Part shown: in pieces, positions 1-8,856 of the stretch
Layout: each line of letters opens with the position of its first letter
Position numbering within the stretch: position 1 is the stretch's first letter
NCBI GenBank assembly: GCA_022823865.1
Contig: JAJEHF010000043.1
Coordinates: 1 to 32,405, forward strand
Length of the DNA stretch: 32,405 nt
Direction of reading: 5' to 3'
DNA from: Bryobacterales bacterium
GTDB taxonomy: Bacteria; Acidobacteriota; Terriglobia; Bryobacterales; UBA6623
Program-made: the position numbers and the translations under genes
The notes under the pieces: generated by a model
Databases searched by the model: none
Told to the model about the DNA's origin: nothing
Seen by the model: only the letters and a program-made list of their open reading frames with translations

Positions 1-74
1 GTGGGGGCTTGGGGCAGTTGGTCCGGTGCGAGGAACATCGGGATCTGCCCGGGCTTGCGGGTACCCATCGCCAT
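1..74 (-). CDS. Putative transposase N-terminus, cut by window edge
   Basis: Reading leftward from an ATG at 74, the first 24 residues begin MAMGTRKPGQ and continue to the window edge with no stop. Short basic N-termini starting with M(A)MG(T)R and followed by a 'P-M-(F/W)...P...AP' pattern are familiar from IS1182-like/DDE transposases of Acidobacteria and Cyanobacteria. This is recognition from memory on very few residues. The DNA just before the ATG (75-140) is more AT-rich than the rest of the window and contains a TAAAAT hexamer on the minus strand, which would fit an IS end carrying the transposase promoter. No terminal inverted repeat or target duplication can be seen because the other end is missing. 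It could equally be another gene's N-terminus. Confidence 0.35.
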   Translation of the reverse strand, partial: MAMGTRKPGQIPMFLAPDQLPQAP

Positions 75-420
75 GACTATGATTTTATCGAAGTCTGATC
101 TAGATTTGTTGGGATTTCAGTCGACTTTTACCACAGGCTGCTAAGAGGGTCCCCGGGGAGGAAATTTCTCGGGAATTCTCAAGAAAGAGCAGGTTTTGGC
201 CTTGCCAGCACGCGTCCCGGCCCTTAGGATCACGGCGGGTTCTCATGTTCGATGGTGCCTGGCCTCGGCCGTCACGCTGGAGATCCAGCGGGCGCGAGGA
301 CGGTGCCTCATGGCAGAGGGCATGGCCAGGTTGCTGGCCTGTAGGCCTGCCCGGCAAGGGTAGGGTGCGGGATGTACAAGGCCCGCAGCGGGCGCCTGCG
401 GGGTGCCCGAAGGGGGAACC
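75..420. other. Intergenic region left of the TonB receptor
   Basis: No convincing gene was found in these 346 bases. The left part (75-205) is AT-richer and may be the end of an insertion element. It includes GAAATTTC, an 8-base palindrome near 163-170, followed by a GAATTC site. Closer to the receptor, TAGGGT at 361-366 could serve as a -10 element, giving a leader of roughly 48 bases that ends in the purine-rich Shine-Dalgarno at 409-417. No -35 element is obvious. Short open frames here have no start signal or codon pattern to support them. Confidence 0.4.
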
Positions 421-3400
421 ATGAACTCAGGATCGCTCGCGTTCCGTCTCGCGCTGGCATTGTTGCTGTGCTCGACAACCGTCATTTGGGGCCAGGTAAC
501 GACGGCGACGCTGTACGGGACTGTGCAGGACTCGTCCGGTGCAGTCATTCCGGGTGGTGACGCGACTCTCACCAACGATGACACGGGCCTCGTCTATGTT
601 GCGCCGATCAGCGCGACTGGGGACTTCGTGTTTAACGTCTTGCCGGTCGGCACCTACACGCTCAAGGTCGAGTCTGATGGCTTCAAGACCTACGAGAGCA
701 CTGGGATCGCCTTGATTGCATCGCAGGTTGTGCGCCAGACGCACACCCTCGAGATCGGCAGCCTGACCGAGACCGTGACGGTCGAAGGCCGTCCACCCTT
801 GGTGAATACCCAAGCCTCCGAGCAGAGCGAGAGCTTGAACTCGATGAAGATCAGCGAGCTGCCGCTGGGGCGCCGCAACATCACGAATGTCCTCAGGCTC
901 TCCAGCGGCGTCGACGTGGGAGGCGGAAGCCTGCGGATCAACGGGCTCGGCAAGAGCGGCACGGGAGTCACCGTCAACGGAACCGACGCCAACTCCAATC
1001 CGTCCGAAGGCCGTGCGCTGCAACAGTATGGCGGCCGCAATTACATGGACGTGATGAGCATCGAGGCTGTGGACGAGGTGCAGGTCATGCGCGGAATCAT
1101 GAAGGCCGAGAACGGTGGGGTGGTTAGCGGGACCATCAATCTCATCAGCAAGCAAGGCACGAATGAACTCCACGGCAGCGTGTTCGAGAACTATCGCTCG
1201 CATGTGTTCAACGCGCGGAATCCGTTCCAGACAAACTACAACTCGGACGGCTCCCAGATTGCGAAGAACCGCGAGGTGTTCAATCAGTTCGGAGGTTCAC
1301 TGGGTGGTCCGATCAAGCAAAACAGGCTGTTCTTCTTCGCCACCTACGAGGGATATCGCGAATACGCCTCGCGGCGTGTGACGGGAACCGTTCCGACGCC
1401 GGAGTTGCGAACCACGATCCTCAACGCGCTTCCGTTCCAGGAAATCAGGATGCTGATGGACACCATTCCCGAGCCAACCTTGCTGTTCGACGAGTATCGC
1501 GGGCGAACCGAGACCGTCGGGTCTCGGGAACGGAGCGAGAACCATGTGATTGCCAGAGGGGACTATCGCGTCACCAATACCAGCAACCTGTCGTTCACCT
1601 ACACGCGCAATCGTCCGTTTGGCCTGGATCCGAGATACAACCTGAACGGAGCCAACGACCGCGAGTACAAGTACGTGCAGGACCGCTACAACCTGCAATA
1701 CACGCACACCGGCGTGACTTGGGTGTCCGAAACGCGCTTCGGCTCCAACTACGCCGACATGGAGAGGCTCGACAACATTTTCACGCTGGTCGACCCTGAC
1801 CGCGAGGAGACGATCGACTGGCAAAACCGGATCCCGAGGTTTCGGCTTCGCAATGTCGGGGGAACGCTCACGTTGGGCAGTGGCGAGGTCTGGCTGATGG
1901 AGGGCACGACGACCACGTTCGATCAGAAATTCACACTCAACCGAGGCAGCCACACCATCAAGTTCGGAGGCCGGGTCGTGAACTACGGCGGAGCGCGCAC
2001 GAATCCCGAGAATCCGCTCTATGAGTTCCTCAACATCGAGGAGATGCAGGCCAATCGAATCAACTCGGCCGTGATCTCGTTCGGCTCGAACGGGCCGCAC
2101 ACTTCCCGGATGTACGAAGTCGGCGGCTTTGTCCAGGACGACTGGCGCGCCCACGACAGGCTGACGCTGAACCTGGGCCTGCGCTACGACTTCTACTCCA
2201 ACAACACAGTGAATCCGACCGGCAAGATCGACGTCACCAACAAGAATCTGGAGCTGCCGCCGGGCGCCGACTTCACGAACTTCGCCTTCGGCCCCCGCCG
2301 CCCGCGGAGCATGCCGATCGACCATGATGGCTGGGTCAATCTCGGCCCGCGGCTTGGCTTCGCTTACCGTCTCGATGATGAGGGCAGCACCGTCATCAGA
2401 GGCGGGGCAGGAGTCATGTTCGCCGCGCAGGTGCCGGCAATCCTGAGGCAGAGCGTCGCCGGACCGGACATTCCATTCCGGGTCCGGTACAGCGCGGTCG
2501 AAGCGAACCGGCTGGGAGTGATGTACCCATTCACCAATGAAGAGATCGTGCCAATCGCACAGCAGGACATCGAACAGAGCGGAAACGAATTGGTGTTCTC
2601 GCTCATCACGCCGGACCTTCAGAACCCCTACACGATTAACTACCAGTTCAACATCCAACGCCAGCTCACACCCAACCTGATGTGGGAAATCGGCTACGTT
2701 GGGACGCGCGGCGTGAAGTTTCCGATGCATCGGCGGTTCAACCTGCCCGACCGCCAGACCGGGATCCGGCCCAATCCCACGCTCATACCCGGAGGGTATT
2801 TCGTCGACATGGGAGAGAGCGTGATCAATCACTCGATGCAGACGTCGTTGCGCAAGCGCTTCTCGCGCAACTTGTCGTTCGACTTTCACTACACCTGGGG
2901 CAAGACACTCGCGTTCACCGGCGGCGATGTCGGCGTGTACTACGGAACCGATGCGGAAAACTCCATTCAGGACTTCTTCGATCTGTCGATCGAGCGCGGC
3001 CCGCCCGACTTCGACACAGCACACCGGGCCGTGGGAGACTTGATCTACGAGCTTCCCAAGTTTTCCAATTCCAATGGGCTCGTTCGAGGCATTCTCGGGG
3101 GATGGCAGGTTTCCGGCATCTATTCCGGGACGACCGGGCGGCCCGAGGATAGGATCGATCAAGGCTGCTCGCAGTCGTGGGTCTGCCGAGCGGACTACAT
3201 CGGCGGCAACATCCATGCTCCGCCCGGCACGACTTTCGGCAGCCCGCGCGTCGGCTCGCATCAGGATGTGCAGTTTCTCAACCCGGCCGCTTTCGCTAGG
3301 GTCGAGGAGGTCCGCGGCATAGCCCAGCGGCCGGGGAATATGGGTGTCGGGAGGATCCGCGGCATGGGCCAGTGGACTGTGGATTTTTCCCTGTCGAAGA

Positions 3401-3573
3401 GCTTCGCCCTGAGCGAATCCTCGCGGCTTCAGATCCGGGCGGACATGTTCAACGCGCTGAACCACGTGAATCTCACGTCCTTGAACGGCAACGTGGAGAA
3501 CAGCGACTTCGGGACCCTCGACAATGCCGGGGCGATGCGTCAGATGCAGATGGCGGTGCGAATCACGTTCTAG
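421..3573 (+). CDS. TonB-dependent receptor with carboxypeptidase-regulatory domain (Oar-like)
   Basis: A 1050-residue outer-membrane receptor. The start at 421 is chosen over the in-frame GTG at 403 because GAAGGGGGA (409-417) lies just before it and the product opens with a clean signal peptide (hydrophobic core about residues 7-23, cleavage near WG-QV). A carboxypeptidase-regulatory-like Ig fold follows at about 25-115, with the typical pattern GTVxDSSGAVIPG. A plug-like region is at about 120-250 (NGTDANSNPSEGR, GGVVSGTINLISKQGTNELHG), then a long beta-barrel with many FxFxYTRN-like strands. The protein ends in VRITF, and the terminal Phe is typical of outer-membrane barrels. This architecture is expanded in Acidobacteriota. 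The substrate cannot be read from sequence; peptides, glycans and other large ligands are all possible. The gene precedes the DUF1592/DUF1552 operon by 116 bp, which suggests it may import or bind that operon's substrate or product. Confidence 0.9.
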   Translation: MNSGSLAFRLALALLLCSTTVIWGQVTTATLYGTVQDSSGAVIPGGDATLTNDDTGLVYVAPISATGDFVFNVLPVGTYTLKVESDGFKTYESTGIALIASQVVRQTHTLEIGSLTETVTVEGRPPLVNTQASEQSESLNSMKISELPLGRRNITNVLRLSSGVDVGGGSLRINGLGKSGTGVTVNGTDANSNPSEGRALQQYGGRNYMDVMSIEAVDEVQVMRGIMKAENGGVVSGTINLISKQGTNELHGSVFENYRSHVFNARNPFQTNYNSDGSQIAKNREVFNQFGGSLGGPIKQNRLFFFATYEGYREYASRRVTGTVPTPELRTTILNALPFQEIRMLMDTIPEPTLLFDEYRGRTETVGSRERSENHVIARGDYRVTNTSNLSFTYTRNRPFGLDPRYNLNGANDREYKYVQDRYNLQYTHTGVTWVSETRFGSNYADMERLDNIFTLVDPDREETIDWQNRIPRFRLRNVGGTLTLGSGEVWLMEGTTTTFDQKFTLNRGSHTIKFGGRVVNYGGARTNPENPLYEFLNIEEMQANRINSAVISFGSNGPHTSRMYEVGGFVQDDWRAHDRLTLNLGLRYDFYSNNTVNPTGKIDVTNKNLELPPGADFTNFAFGPRRPRSMPIDHDGWVNLGPRLGFAYRLDDEGSTVIRGGAGVMFAAQVPAILRQSVAGPDIPFRVRYSAVEANRLGVMYPFTNEEIVPIAQQDIEQSGNELVFSLITPDLQNPYTINYQFNIQRQLTPNLMWEIGYVGTRGVKFPMHRRFNLPDRQTGIRPNPTLIPGGYFVDMGESVINHSMQTSLRKRFSRNLSFDFHYTWGKTLAFTGGDVGVYYGTDAENSIQDFFDLSIERGPPDFDTAHRAVGDLIYELPKFSNSNGLVRGILGGWQVSGIYSGTTGRPEDRIDQGCSQSWVCRADYIGGNIHAPPGTTFGSPRVGSHQDVQFLNPAAFARVEEVRGIAQRPGNMGVGRIRGMGQWTVDFSLSKSFALSESSRLQIRADMFNALNHVNLTSLNGNVENSDFGTLDNAGAMRQMQMAVRITF

Positions 3574-3591
3574 CTGCGTTCGGAATTCGCG

Positions 3592-3621
3592 CGGCGGCGG
3601 GGCGTCGGCGCCCCGCCGCCG
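3592..3621 (+). terminator. Strong GC hairpin after the TonB receptor gene
   Basis: A perfect 12-bp stem (GGCGGCGGGGCG at 3593-3604 pairing with CGCCCCGCCGCC at 3609-3620) closes a TCGG tetraloop, and the outer C3592-G3621 pair makes it 13 bp. It lies 19 bases after the receptor stop codon. No T-run follows, so it is not a classic intrinsic terminator. It may terminate weakly, act with Rho, or protect the 3' end of the receptor mRNA from exonucleases and so set different levels for the receptor and the downstream operon. Confidence 0.6.
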
Positions 3622-3689
3622 TGAGCAGCGCGAGTAAGACCCTTCGGCCGGGAGCGGAGCGGCTTGTGATTGGAGCGGTGCAGAGGACA

Positions 3690-5999
3690 ATGAGTCTCGT
3701 TCCCAAGTTGGCGGCACTCTCCACCTTGGCGGCCTCGCTGTGCGCCCAAGTCGCTACGCAGTCGGTTCTAGACCGCTACTGTCTCGGGTGTCACAACTCA
3801 TCCCTTTCCAGCGGCGGGCTGGCTCTCGACCGGCTCGACGCCTCCGTCCCCGGCGAGAACCCGCAGGCGTGGGAGTCTGTGGTCCGCAAGCTGACGCACC
3901 GCCACATGCCCCCGCCAGGCATGCCGCGGCCTGACGGGGCGACCTACGATGCCTTGGTCGCTGAGCTGAGCCGGAGCCTGGACAACCACGCAGAGAGCCA
4001 CCCCAACGCGGGCCGCGAACGCGCCTTCCGCCGAATGAACCGCACCGAGTACCGCAACTCGATTCGAGACCTTCTCGCGCTTGACGTCGATGTGCGCTCG
4101 CTGCTGCCGCGAGACGAGAGCAGCCACGGCTTCGACAACATCACCGGCGAGGTCTCGCCGACTCTTCTGGAGCGCTATCTCTCCGCGGCGCGCAAGATCA
4201 GTCGGCTGGCGACCGGCACCCCTTCTGGCGCCGTCGGAGGCGAGTTGGTCGTCGCTCCGGTCGACTTGACCCAGGAAGCGCGCTTCAGCGAACTGCCGTT
4301 CGGCACCAGGGGCGGCATCGTGGCGAGACATACGTTTCCGACGGATGGCGACTACGAAATCCGCATCACGCTCAGCCGCGATCGGAACGAACAGGTCGAA
4401 GGACTCTACCAGCCACACGAGCTGGAACTGACCATGGACGGCCGCCACGTCCGACGGTTCACCGTGACTCCGCCCGAGCAGCGCGACCATCGGAATGTGG
4501 ACAGGCACTTGGTCGCGCGCGTCCCCGTCCGCGCCGGGCCTCGCGAGATCGGCGCCACGTTCTTGGCGAAGTCTTCCGCCCTCATCGAGACGCAGCGCCA
4601 GCCTTACTTGGCGCGGTTCAACATGGACCGTCATCCGCGCACCCAGCCGGCCGTCCATTCGCTTGCGATTGTCGGACCGTACCAGCCCAGCGGGCCAGGT
4701 GACACTCCCAGCCGCCGCCGGATCTTCTCGTGCCAGCCGGGCTCGGCATCCGAGGAAGAGCAGTGCGCCAAGCAAATCCTCTCGAGGCTGGCGCGCCGAG
4801 CCTACCGCCGGCCGGTCACGGCCGACGACATCGAGAAGCCGCTGGAGTTCTTCCGCCAGGGGCTGGAGCGCGACGGTTTTGAAGCCGGCATACAAACCGC
4901 GCTGCGGGCGCTGCTGGTAAGTCCGGAATTCCTCCTCCGGGGCGAGCGCGACAAGGTCGATGGCAGTGGTCGGCCGTACGAGGTCTCGCAGGTCGAACTG
5001 GCATCCAGGCTGTCGTTCTTCCTGTGGAGCAGCATTCCCGATGAAGAGTTGCTGGACGCGGCGGAACGCGGCGTCTTAAATGATCCGGACTCGCTGGAGC
5101 GCCAGGTCCGCCGCATGCTCCGGGATTCGCGCTCGCAGGCGTTGGTGGAGAGCTTTGCCGGACAGTGGCTGTACCTGCGGAACCTCGCTTCACTGACGCC
5201 GGACCGGCGCCTGTTCCCAGACTTCGACGAAAACCTGCGGAAAGCGTTTCGGAGGGAGACCGGATTGCTCTTCGAGACGGTCCTGCGCGAAGATCGCAGC
5301 GTGGTCGAGCTTCTCGCGGCGGACTACACGTTCCTGAACGAGCGCCTGGCGAAGCACTACGGCATCCCGCACGTCTACGGCGATCATTTTCGCCGGGTCG
5401 AACTGGATCCCAACGGTGCCAGAGGGGGGCTCCTCAGCCATGGGAGCATTCTGGCCGTCACCTCCTATGCCAACCGGACTTCGCCGGTATTGCGGGGGCA
5501 GTGGGTCTTGGCCAACATCCTCGGAACCCCGCCGCGCCCGCCGCCTCCCGAGGTCCCGGAGCTTGCCGAGCGAACCCGTTCGGAGAAGCCGCGCACGCTG
5601 CGCGAGCGGATCACCGAACACCGCGAAGACCCCGCCTGCGCCGCCTGCCACGACATCATCGACCCGGTCGGCTTCGCGTTCGAGAATTTCGATGCGGTCG
5701 GCCGCTGGCGGACGCACGACGAGGGAGTCCCGGTGGACGCCTCCGGCAGGCTTCCCGACGGGACCGAATTTTCCGGCCTGGGCGGTTTTCGCAAGGCCCT
5801 TCTGGACAGGCCCGAGTTATTCGTCTCGACCGTGGCGGAGAAGCTGCTGACCTATGCCTTGGGAAGGGGGCTTGAGTACTACGACGCCCCCGCCGTCCGC
5901 AAGATTGTTCGCGACTCGATGCAACAGGACTACCGGTTCTCGTCCTTGGTGCTGGGAGTCGTACGTAGTACGCCGTTCCGAATGAGGAGTCCTCGATGA
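3690..5999 (+). CDS. Exported diheme DUF1592-family (planctomycete-type) cytochrome
   Basis: A 769-residue exported protein. The ATG at 3690 follows GAGGA and begins a signal peptide (MSLVPKLAALSTLAASLCAQ). The open frame extends further upstream, but that part overlaps the receptor gene in another frame. Two c-type heme motifs are visible: C31LGCH35 in an N-terminal PSCyt1-like domain and C650AACH654 near the C-terminus. Between and after them are the blocks of the DUF1587-DUF1595-DUF1592-DUF1588-DUF1585 set: NRTEYRNSIRDLLALDVD (about 112-130), ARRAYRRPVTADD, a DUF1592 core (FFLWSSIPDEELLDAAERG), HGSILAVTSYANRTSPVLRG and LLTYALGRGLEYYDAPAVR. Hemes require periplasmic maturation. The biochemical function of this family is unknown; an extracytoplasmic oxidoreductase is an inference. 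The stop codon overlaps the next start (ATGA), so it is probably translationally coupled to the DUF1552 gene. Confidence 0.9.
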   Translation: MSLVPKLAALSTLAASLCAQVATQSVLDRYCLGCHNSSLSSGGLALDRLDASVPGENPQAWESVVRKLTHRHMPPPGMPRPDGATYDALVAELSRSLDNHAESHPNAGRERAFRRMNRTEYRNSIRDLLALDVDVRSLLPRDESSHGFDNITGEVSPTLLERYLSAARKISRLATGTPSGAVGGELVVAPVDLTQEARFSELPFGTRGGIVARHTFPTDGDYEIRITLSRDRNEQVEGLYQPHELELTMDGRHVRRFTVTPPEQRDHRNVDRHLVARVPVRAGPREIGATFLAKSSALIETQRQPYLARFNMDRHPRTQPAVHSLAIVGPYQPSGPGDTPSRRRIFSCQPGSASEEEQCAKQILSRLARRAYRRPVTADDIEKPLEFFRQGLERDGFEAGIQTALRALLVSPEFLLRGERDKVDGSGRPYEVSQVELASRLSFFLWSSIPDEELLDAAERGVLNDPDSLERQVRRMLRDSRSQALVESFAGQWLYLRNLASLTPDRRLFPDFDENLRKAFRRETGLLFETVLREDRSVVELLAADYTFLNERLAKHYGIPHVYGDHFRRVELDPNGARGGLLSHGSILAVTSYANRTSPVLRGQWVLANILGTPPRPPPPEVPELAERTRSEKPRTLRERITEHREDPACAACHDIIDPVGFAFENFDAVGRWRTHDEGVPVDASGRLPDGTEFSGLGGFRKALLDRPELFVSTVAEKLLTYALGRGLEYYDAPAVRKIVRDSMQQDYRFSSLVLGVVRSTPFRMRSPR

Positions 6000-7333
6000 T
6001 CATCGCAAAGAAATCCCTTCCGCGCCGAACGCTCCTGCGAGGTGTGGGCGTAGCGATCGGGCTGCCCCTGCTCGACGCCATGGTCCCGGCCATGACCGCC
6101 CAGCAGAAGACAGCGGCGGCCCCGGCCCGCAGGCTGGGGTTCGTCTACATTCCGATGGGGGCCAACCTCAGCCAGTGGACCCCTCCTGGCGACGACGGGC
6201 GGCTCGGCCGCATGTCCCGAATCCTCGAGCCCTTGGAGCCGTTCAAGGCCGAGGTCAACGTCATCACCAATCTCGAGAACAAGAACGCTTACTCGGCCGG
6301 GAATCATGCCACGGCCAACTCGGGCTTCCTGAGCGCCGCCAAGGCGAAGATGACCGAGGGAGCGGATTACGAGCTGGCGACCACCGTGGACCAGATCGCC
6401 GCGCAACGCATTGGCGGCCAGACCGCGTTGCCGTCGCTGGAGCTGTCGATGGACCTGCAGCAAAACGTCGGAGACTGCGACAACGGTTTCGCCTGCGTCT
6501 ACCAGAACCAACTGTCCTGGTCTTCGCCGACGACCCCGCTACCGTCAGTTGCGCACCCAAGGGTTGCGTTCGAGCGCCTCTTCGGCGATGGCGGCACGGC
6601 GGAGGAGCGCCGCGGCGAACTACAGGTGGACCGGGGCATCCTCGACTGGGTCGGCGAAGATCTCAGGCGTCTCAAGAAGGTGCTGGGCGCCGAAGACAAT
6701 CGGACCGTCGAGGGCTACCTCGAAAGCGTTCGCGAAGTCGAGCGGCGCATCCAGCGGGCGGAACAACAAACCGCGGAGGCACCGCTGCCCGACCTCGACC
6801 GCCCGACCGGAGTTCCGGCAGCCTACGCCGACCATGCGCGCCTGATGTTCGACCTCCAGGTGCTGGCGCTGCAAGGCGACATCACTCGGGTGATCACGTT
6901 TCAGCTGGCCCGGGAGACAAGCAACCGCACGTATCCCGAGATCGGGGTTCCCGACCCTCACCATCCCACCTCGCACCACGCCAACGATCCGCTCAAGCTC
7001 GAGAAGCTGGCCAAGATCAATACCTTCCATGTCTCGCTGTTTGCGTACTACTTGGATAGGCTGCGGTCAACTCCCGATGGGGACGGCACCCTGCTCGACC
7101 ATTCCGTGCTGCTTTGCGGCAGCGGAATGGGCAACCCGGACATTCACGACCACCTGAACTTGCCGATCGTGGTCGCTGGAGGAGGGGCCGGAAGCCTCGC
7201 CGGAGGCCGACACATCACGTACGACGAGCCCGCGCCGCTCGCCAACCTGCATCTGACCCTGCTGGACAGGATCGGCATCAGGCTGCCGTCGTTCGGAGAC
7301 AGCAGCGGCCGGATCGAGGAGCTTGCGATCTAG
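5996..7333 (+). CDS. Tat-exported DUF1552 protein
   Basis: A 445-residue protein overlapping the cytochrome gene by 4 bases (ATGA), with GAGGAG (5984-5989) six bases upstream. The N-terminus is a twin-arginine signal: basic residues, P9-R10-R11-T-L-L-R-G, then a hydrophobic stretch ending near MVPAMTA. The body matches the DUF1552 pattern: GFVYIPMGANLSQWTP near the start, GNHATANSGFLSA, SLELSMDLQQN, FQLARETSNRTYPEIGVPDP and a histidine-rich stretch (DPHHPTSHHANDP), then GSGMGNPDIHDHLNLPIVVAGG. These histidines and acids could bind metal, and a distant relation to the alkaline-phosphatase/sulfatase superfamily (as for DUF1501) is possible. Tat export implies folding, perhaps with a cofactor, before export. 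DUF1552 genes are regularly found next to DUF1592 genes, and the function of the pair is unknown. Confidence 0.88.
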   Translation: MIIAKKSLPRRTLLRGVGVAIGLPLLDAMVPAMTAQQKTAAAPARRLGFVYIPMGANLSQWTPPGDDGRLGRMSRILEPLEPFKAEVNVITNLENKNAYSAGNHATANSGFLSAAKAKMTEGADYELATTVDQIAAQRIGGQTALPSLELSMDLQQNVGDCDNGFACVYQNQLSWSSPTTPLPSVAHPRVAFERLFGDGGTAEERRGELQVDRGILDWVGEDLRRLKKVLGAEDNRTVEGYLESVREVERRIQRAEQQTAEAPLPDLDRPTGVPAAYADHARLMFDLQVLALQGDITRVITFQLARETSNRTYPEIGVPDPHHPTSHHANDPLKLEKLAKINTFHVSLFAYYLDRLRSTPDGDGTLLDHSVLLCGSGMGNPDIHDHLNLPIVVAGGGAGSLAGGRHITYDEPAPLANLHLTLLDRIGIRLPSFGDSSGRIEELAI

Positions 7334-7335
7334 AC

Positions 7336-8847
7336 ATGCGCGCACCCAGCCAAGTCCGGATCGCATGCCTTGCGGCGGCTGTCGCTCTCTCCTCTCAGCT
7401 GTCAGCCGGCGTCGGCGCGGAGCTCGTTGGCGCCGCGCGCTCGGGTGACTTCGCCGCGGTCAGGGCGATCCTTGACGCCGCAGGTGACGTGAACGTGCGA
7501 GCCGTCGACGGGGCAACCGCGTTGCACTGGGCGGCGCATTGGGACGATCTCGAGGCGGCGCGGGCGCTCATCGAGGCCGGGGCTGCGGCTGATCCGGCAA
7601 ATAACTATCAGGTGACTCCGCTAATGCTTGCTGCCTCGAACGGCAGCGCACCGATGATCGCTCTCCTCATCGCAGCCGGGGCCAGCGCGAACGCAGCGCT
7701 GCCCGCTGGCGAGACTCCGCTGATGAGAGCGGCGAGAACCGGCCGGGCAGAAGCGGTCCGGACACTCGTTCGTCATGGCGCTGAGGTCAATGCCAGTGAA
7801 TCATGGCGTGGGCAGACCGCGCTGATGTGGGCCGCGGGCGAGGGCCATCTCGCGGCCGTGAATGAGCTGATCCGTGCCGGGGCCGAGATCGGAGCGAAAT
7901 CGCATGGCGGATTCTCGGCCCTATTGTTCGCCGCGCGCCAAGGGCACAAGGGTGTGGCTCGGGCCCTGCTCGACGCGGGTGCCGACGTCAACGACGCGCT
8001 GCCCAAGCGACGCCGTCGGGGCTGGGCGACGGACAGCGCTCGCACGGAAGGACGCCAGGTCGGCGCGAGCGCGCTGGAAGTCGCGGTTTCTAACGCCCAC
8101 TTCGAAGTCGCTGCCCTGTTGTTGGAACGAGGCGCCGATCCCGACGCTGCCGGGCCGGGCTGGACTCCGCTGCACACCGTCAGCTGGGTTCGCAAGCCCG
8201 GCGTCGGAAGTAACGACCCCGCCCCGCAAGGCTCCGGAAGCATGGATAGCCTGGCGATCGTCCGGAAGCTCGTTGCCCACGGGGCCGATGTCAACTTTCG
8301 CATGACCTCGCCAACAAGCCCCGGCAAGCACAGCCTCGACACCGCAGGCGCGACGCCGTTCTTGGCCGCGGCTCGCACTGCCGATGCCGAACTGATGCGG
8401 CTCCTGCACGAATTGGGCGGCGATCCCACGATTCCAACCGAGAAGGGCACCACGCCCTTGATGGTTGCCGCGGGAGTCGGCGTGCGCGCCCCCGACGAGG
8501 ACGCGGGTACTGCCGAAGAGGTCGTCGAAGCCGTTGAGGTGGCGCTTCAGCTGGGGGGAGACCCGAACGCCATCGACGGGGACGGCAACACCGCCATGCA
8601 CGGCGCGGCCTACAAGCATGCCCCCGGCGCTGTCAGGGTGTTGGTCGACGCGGGTGCCCGAATCGAGGTCTGGAATCGCAAGAACGAGCTTGGCTGGACA
8701 CCGCTGCGCATCGCCACGGGCGTTCACCGCGGCATGAACTTTCGCTTTTCTCCCGAGACCGCCTCTGTCATCCGGGAAGTGATGCGGGCCGCCGGTGCGT
8801 CGACGGAGGTCGAACCGGAGGCATTCATCAGCGGTGCCACCAAGTAG
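7336..8847 (+). CDS. Exported ankyrin-repeat protein
   Basis: A 503-residue protein starting 2 bases after the DUF1552 stop. The ATG at 7336 opens a signal peptide (MRAPSQVRIACLAAAVALSSQLSAGVGA), which supports this start although the purine-rich site (GAGGAG) is rather far away. The rest is a stack of roughly ten ankyrin repeats from about residue 30 to the end, with the usual TALHWAA, TPLMLAA, TPLMRAA, TALMWAAGEGH, ALLFAARQGH, TPLHT, TPLMVAA and GNTAMHGAA helices and AGADVN-type turns. A basic insertion (PKRRRRGW) interrupts the array near residue 220, and longer loops occur around 290-340. Ankyrin stacks bind other proteins. A periplasmic one in an operon with a diheme protein and a Tat substrate suggests a scaffold or chaperone for that complex, which is an inference. 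Confidence 0.85.
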   Translation: MRAPSQVRIACLAAAVALSSQLSAGVGAELVGAARSGDFAAVRAILDAAGDVNVRAVDGATALHWAAHWDDLEAARALIEAGAAADPANNYQVTPLMLAASNGSAPMIALLIAAGASANAALPAGETPLMRAARTGRAEAVRTLVRHGAEVNASESWRGQTALMWAAGEGHLAAVNELIRAGAEIGAKSHGGFSALLFAARQGHKGVARALLDAGADVNDALPKRRRRGWATDSARTEGRQVGASALEVAVSNAHFEVAALLLERGADPDAAGPGWTPLHTVSWVRKPGVGSNDPAPQGSGSMDSLAIVRKLVAHGADVNFRMTSPTSPGKHSLDTAGATPFLAAARTADAELMRLLHELGGDPTIPTEKGTTPLMVAAGVGVRAPDEDAGTAEEVVEAVEVALQLGGDPNAIDGDGNTAMHGAAYKHAPGAVRVLVDAGARIEVWNRKNELGWTPLRIATGVHRGMNFRFSPETASVIREVMRAAGASTEVEPEAFISGATK

Positions 8848-8856
8848 CTCGGTCCA

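Noticed and set aside
3372-3689. Upstream extension of the DUF1592 cytochrome frame over the receptor's 3' end
   Set aside because: It overlaps a well-supported beta-barrel gene in another frame, and the signal peptide plus GAGGA fix the start at 3690.
1297-3717. Very long minus-strand open frame opposite the TonB receptor
   Set aside because: It mirrors the receptor codon pattern, gives a low-complexity H/R/V-rich product with no recognisable domain and has no start signal.
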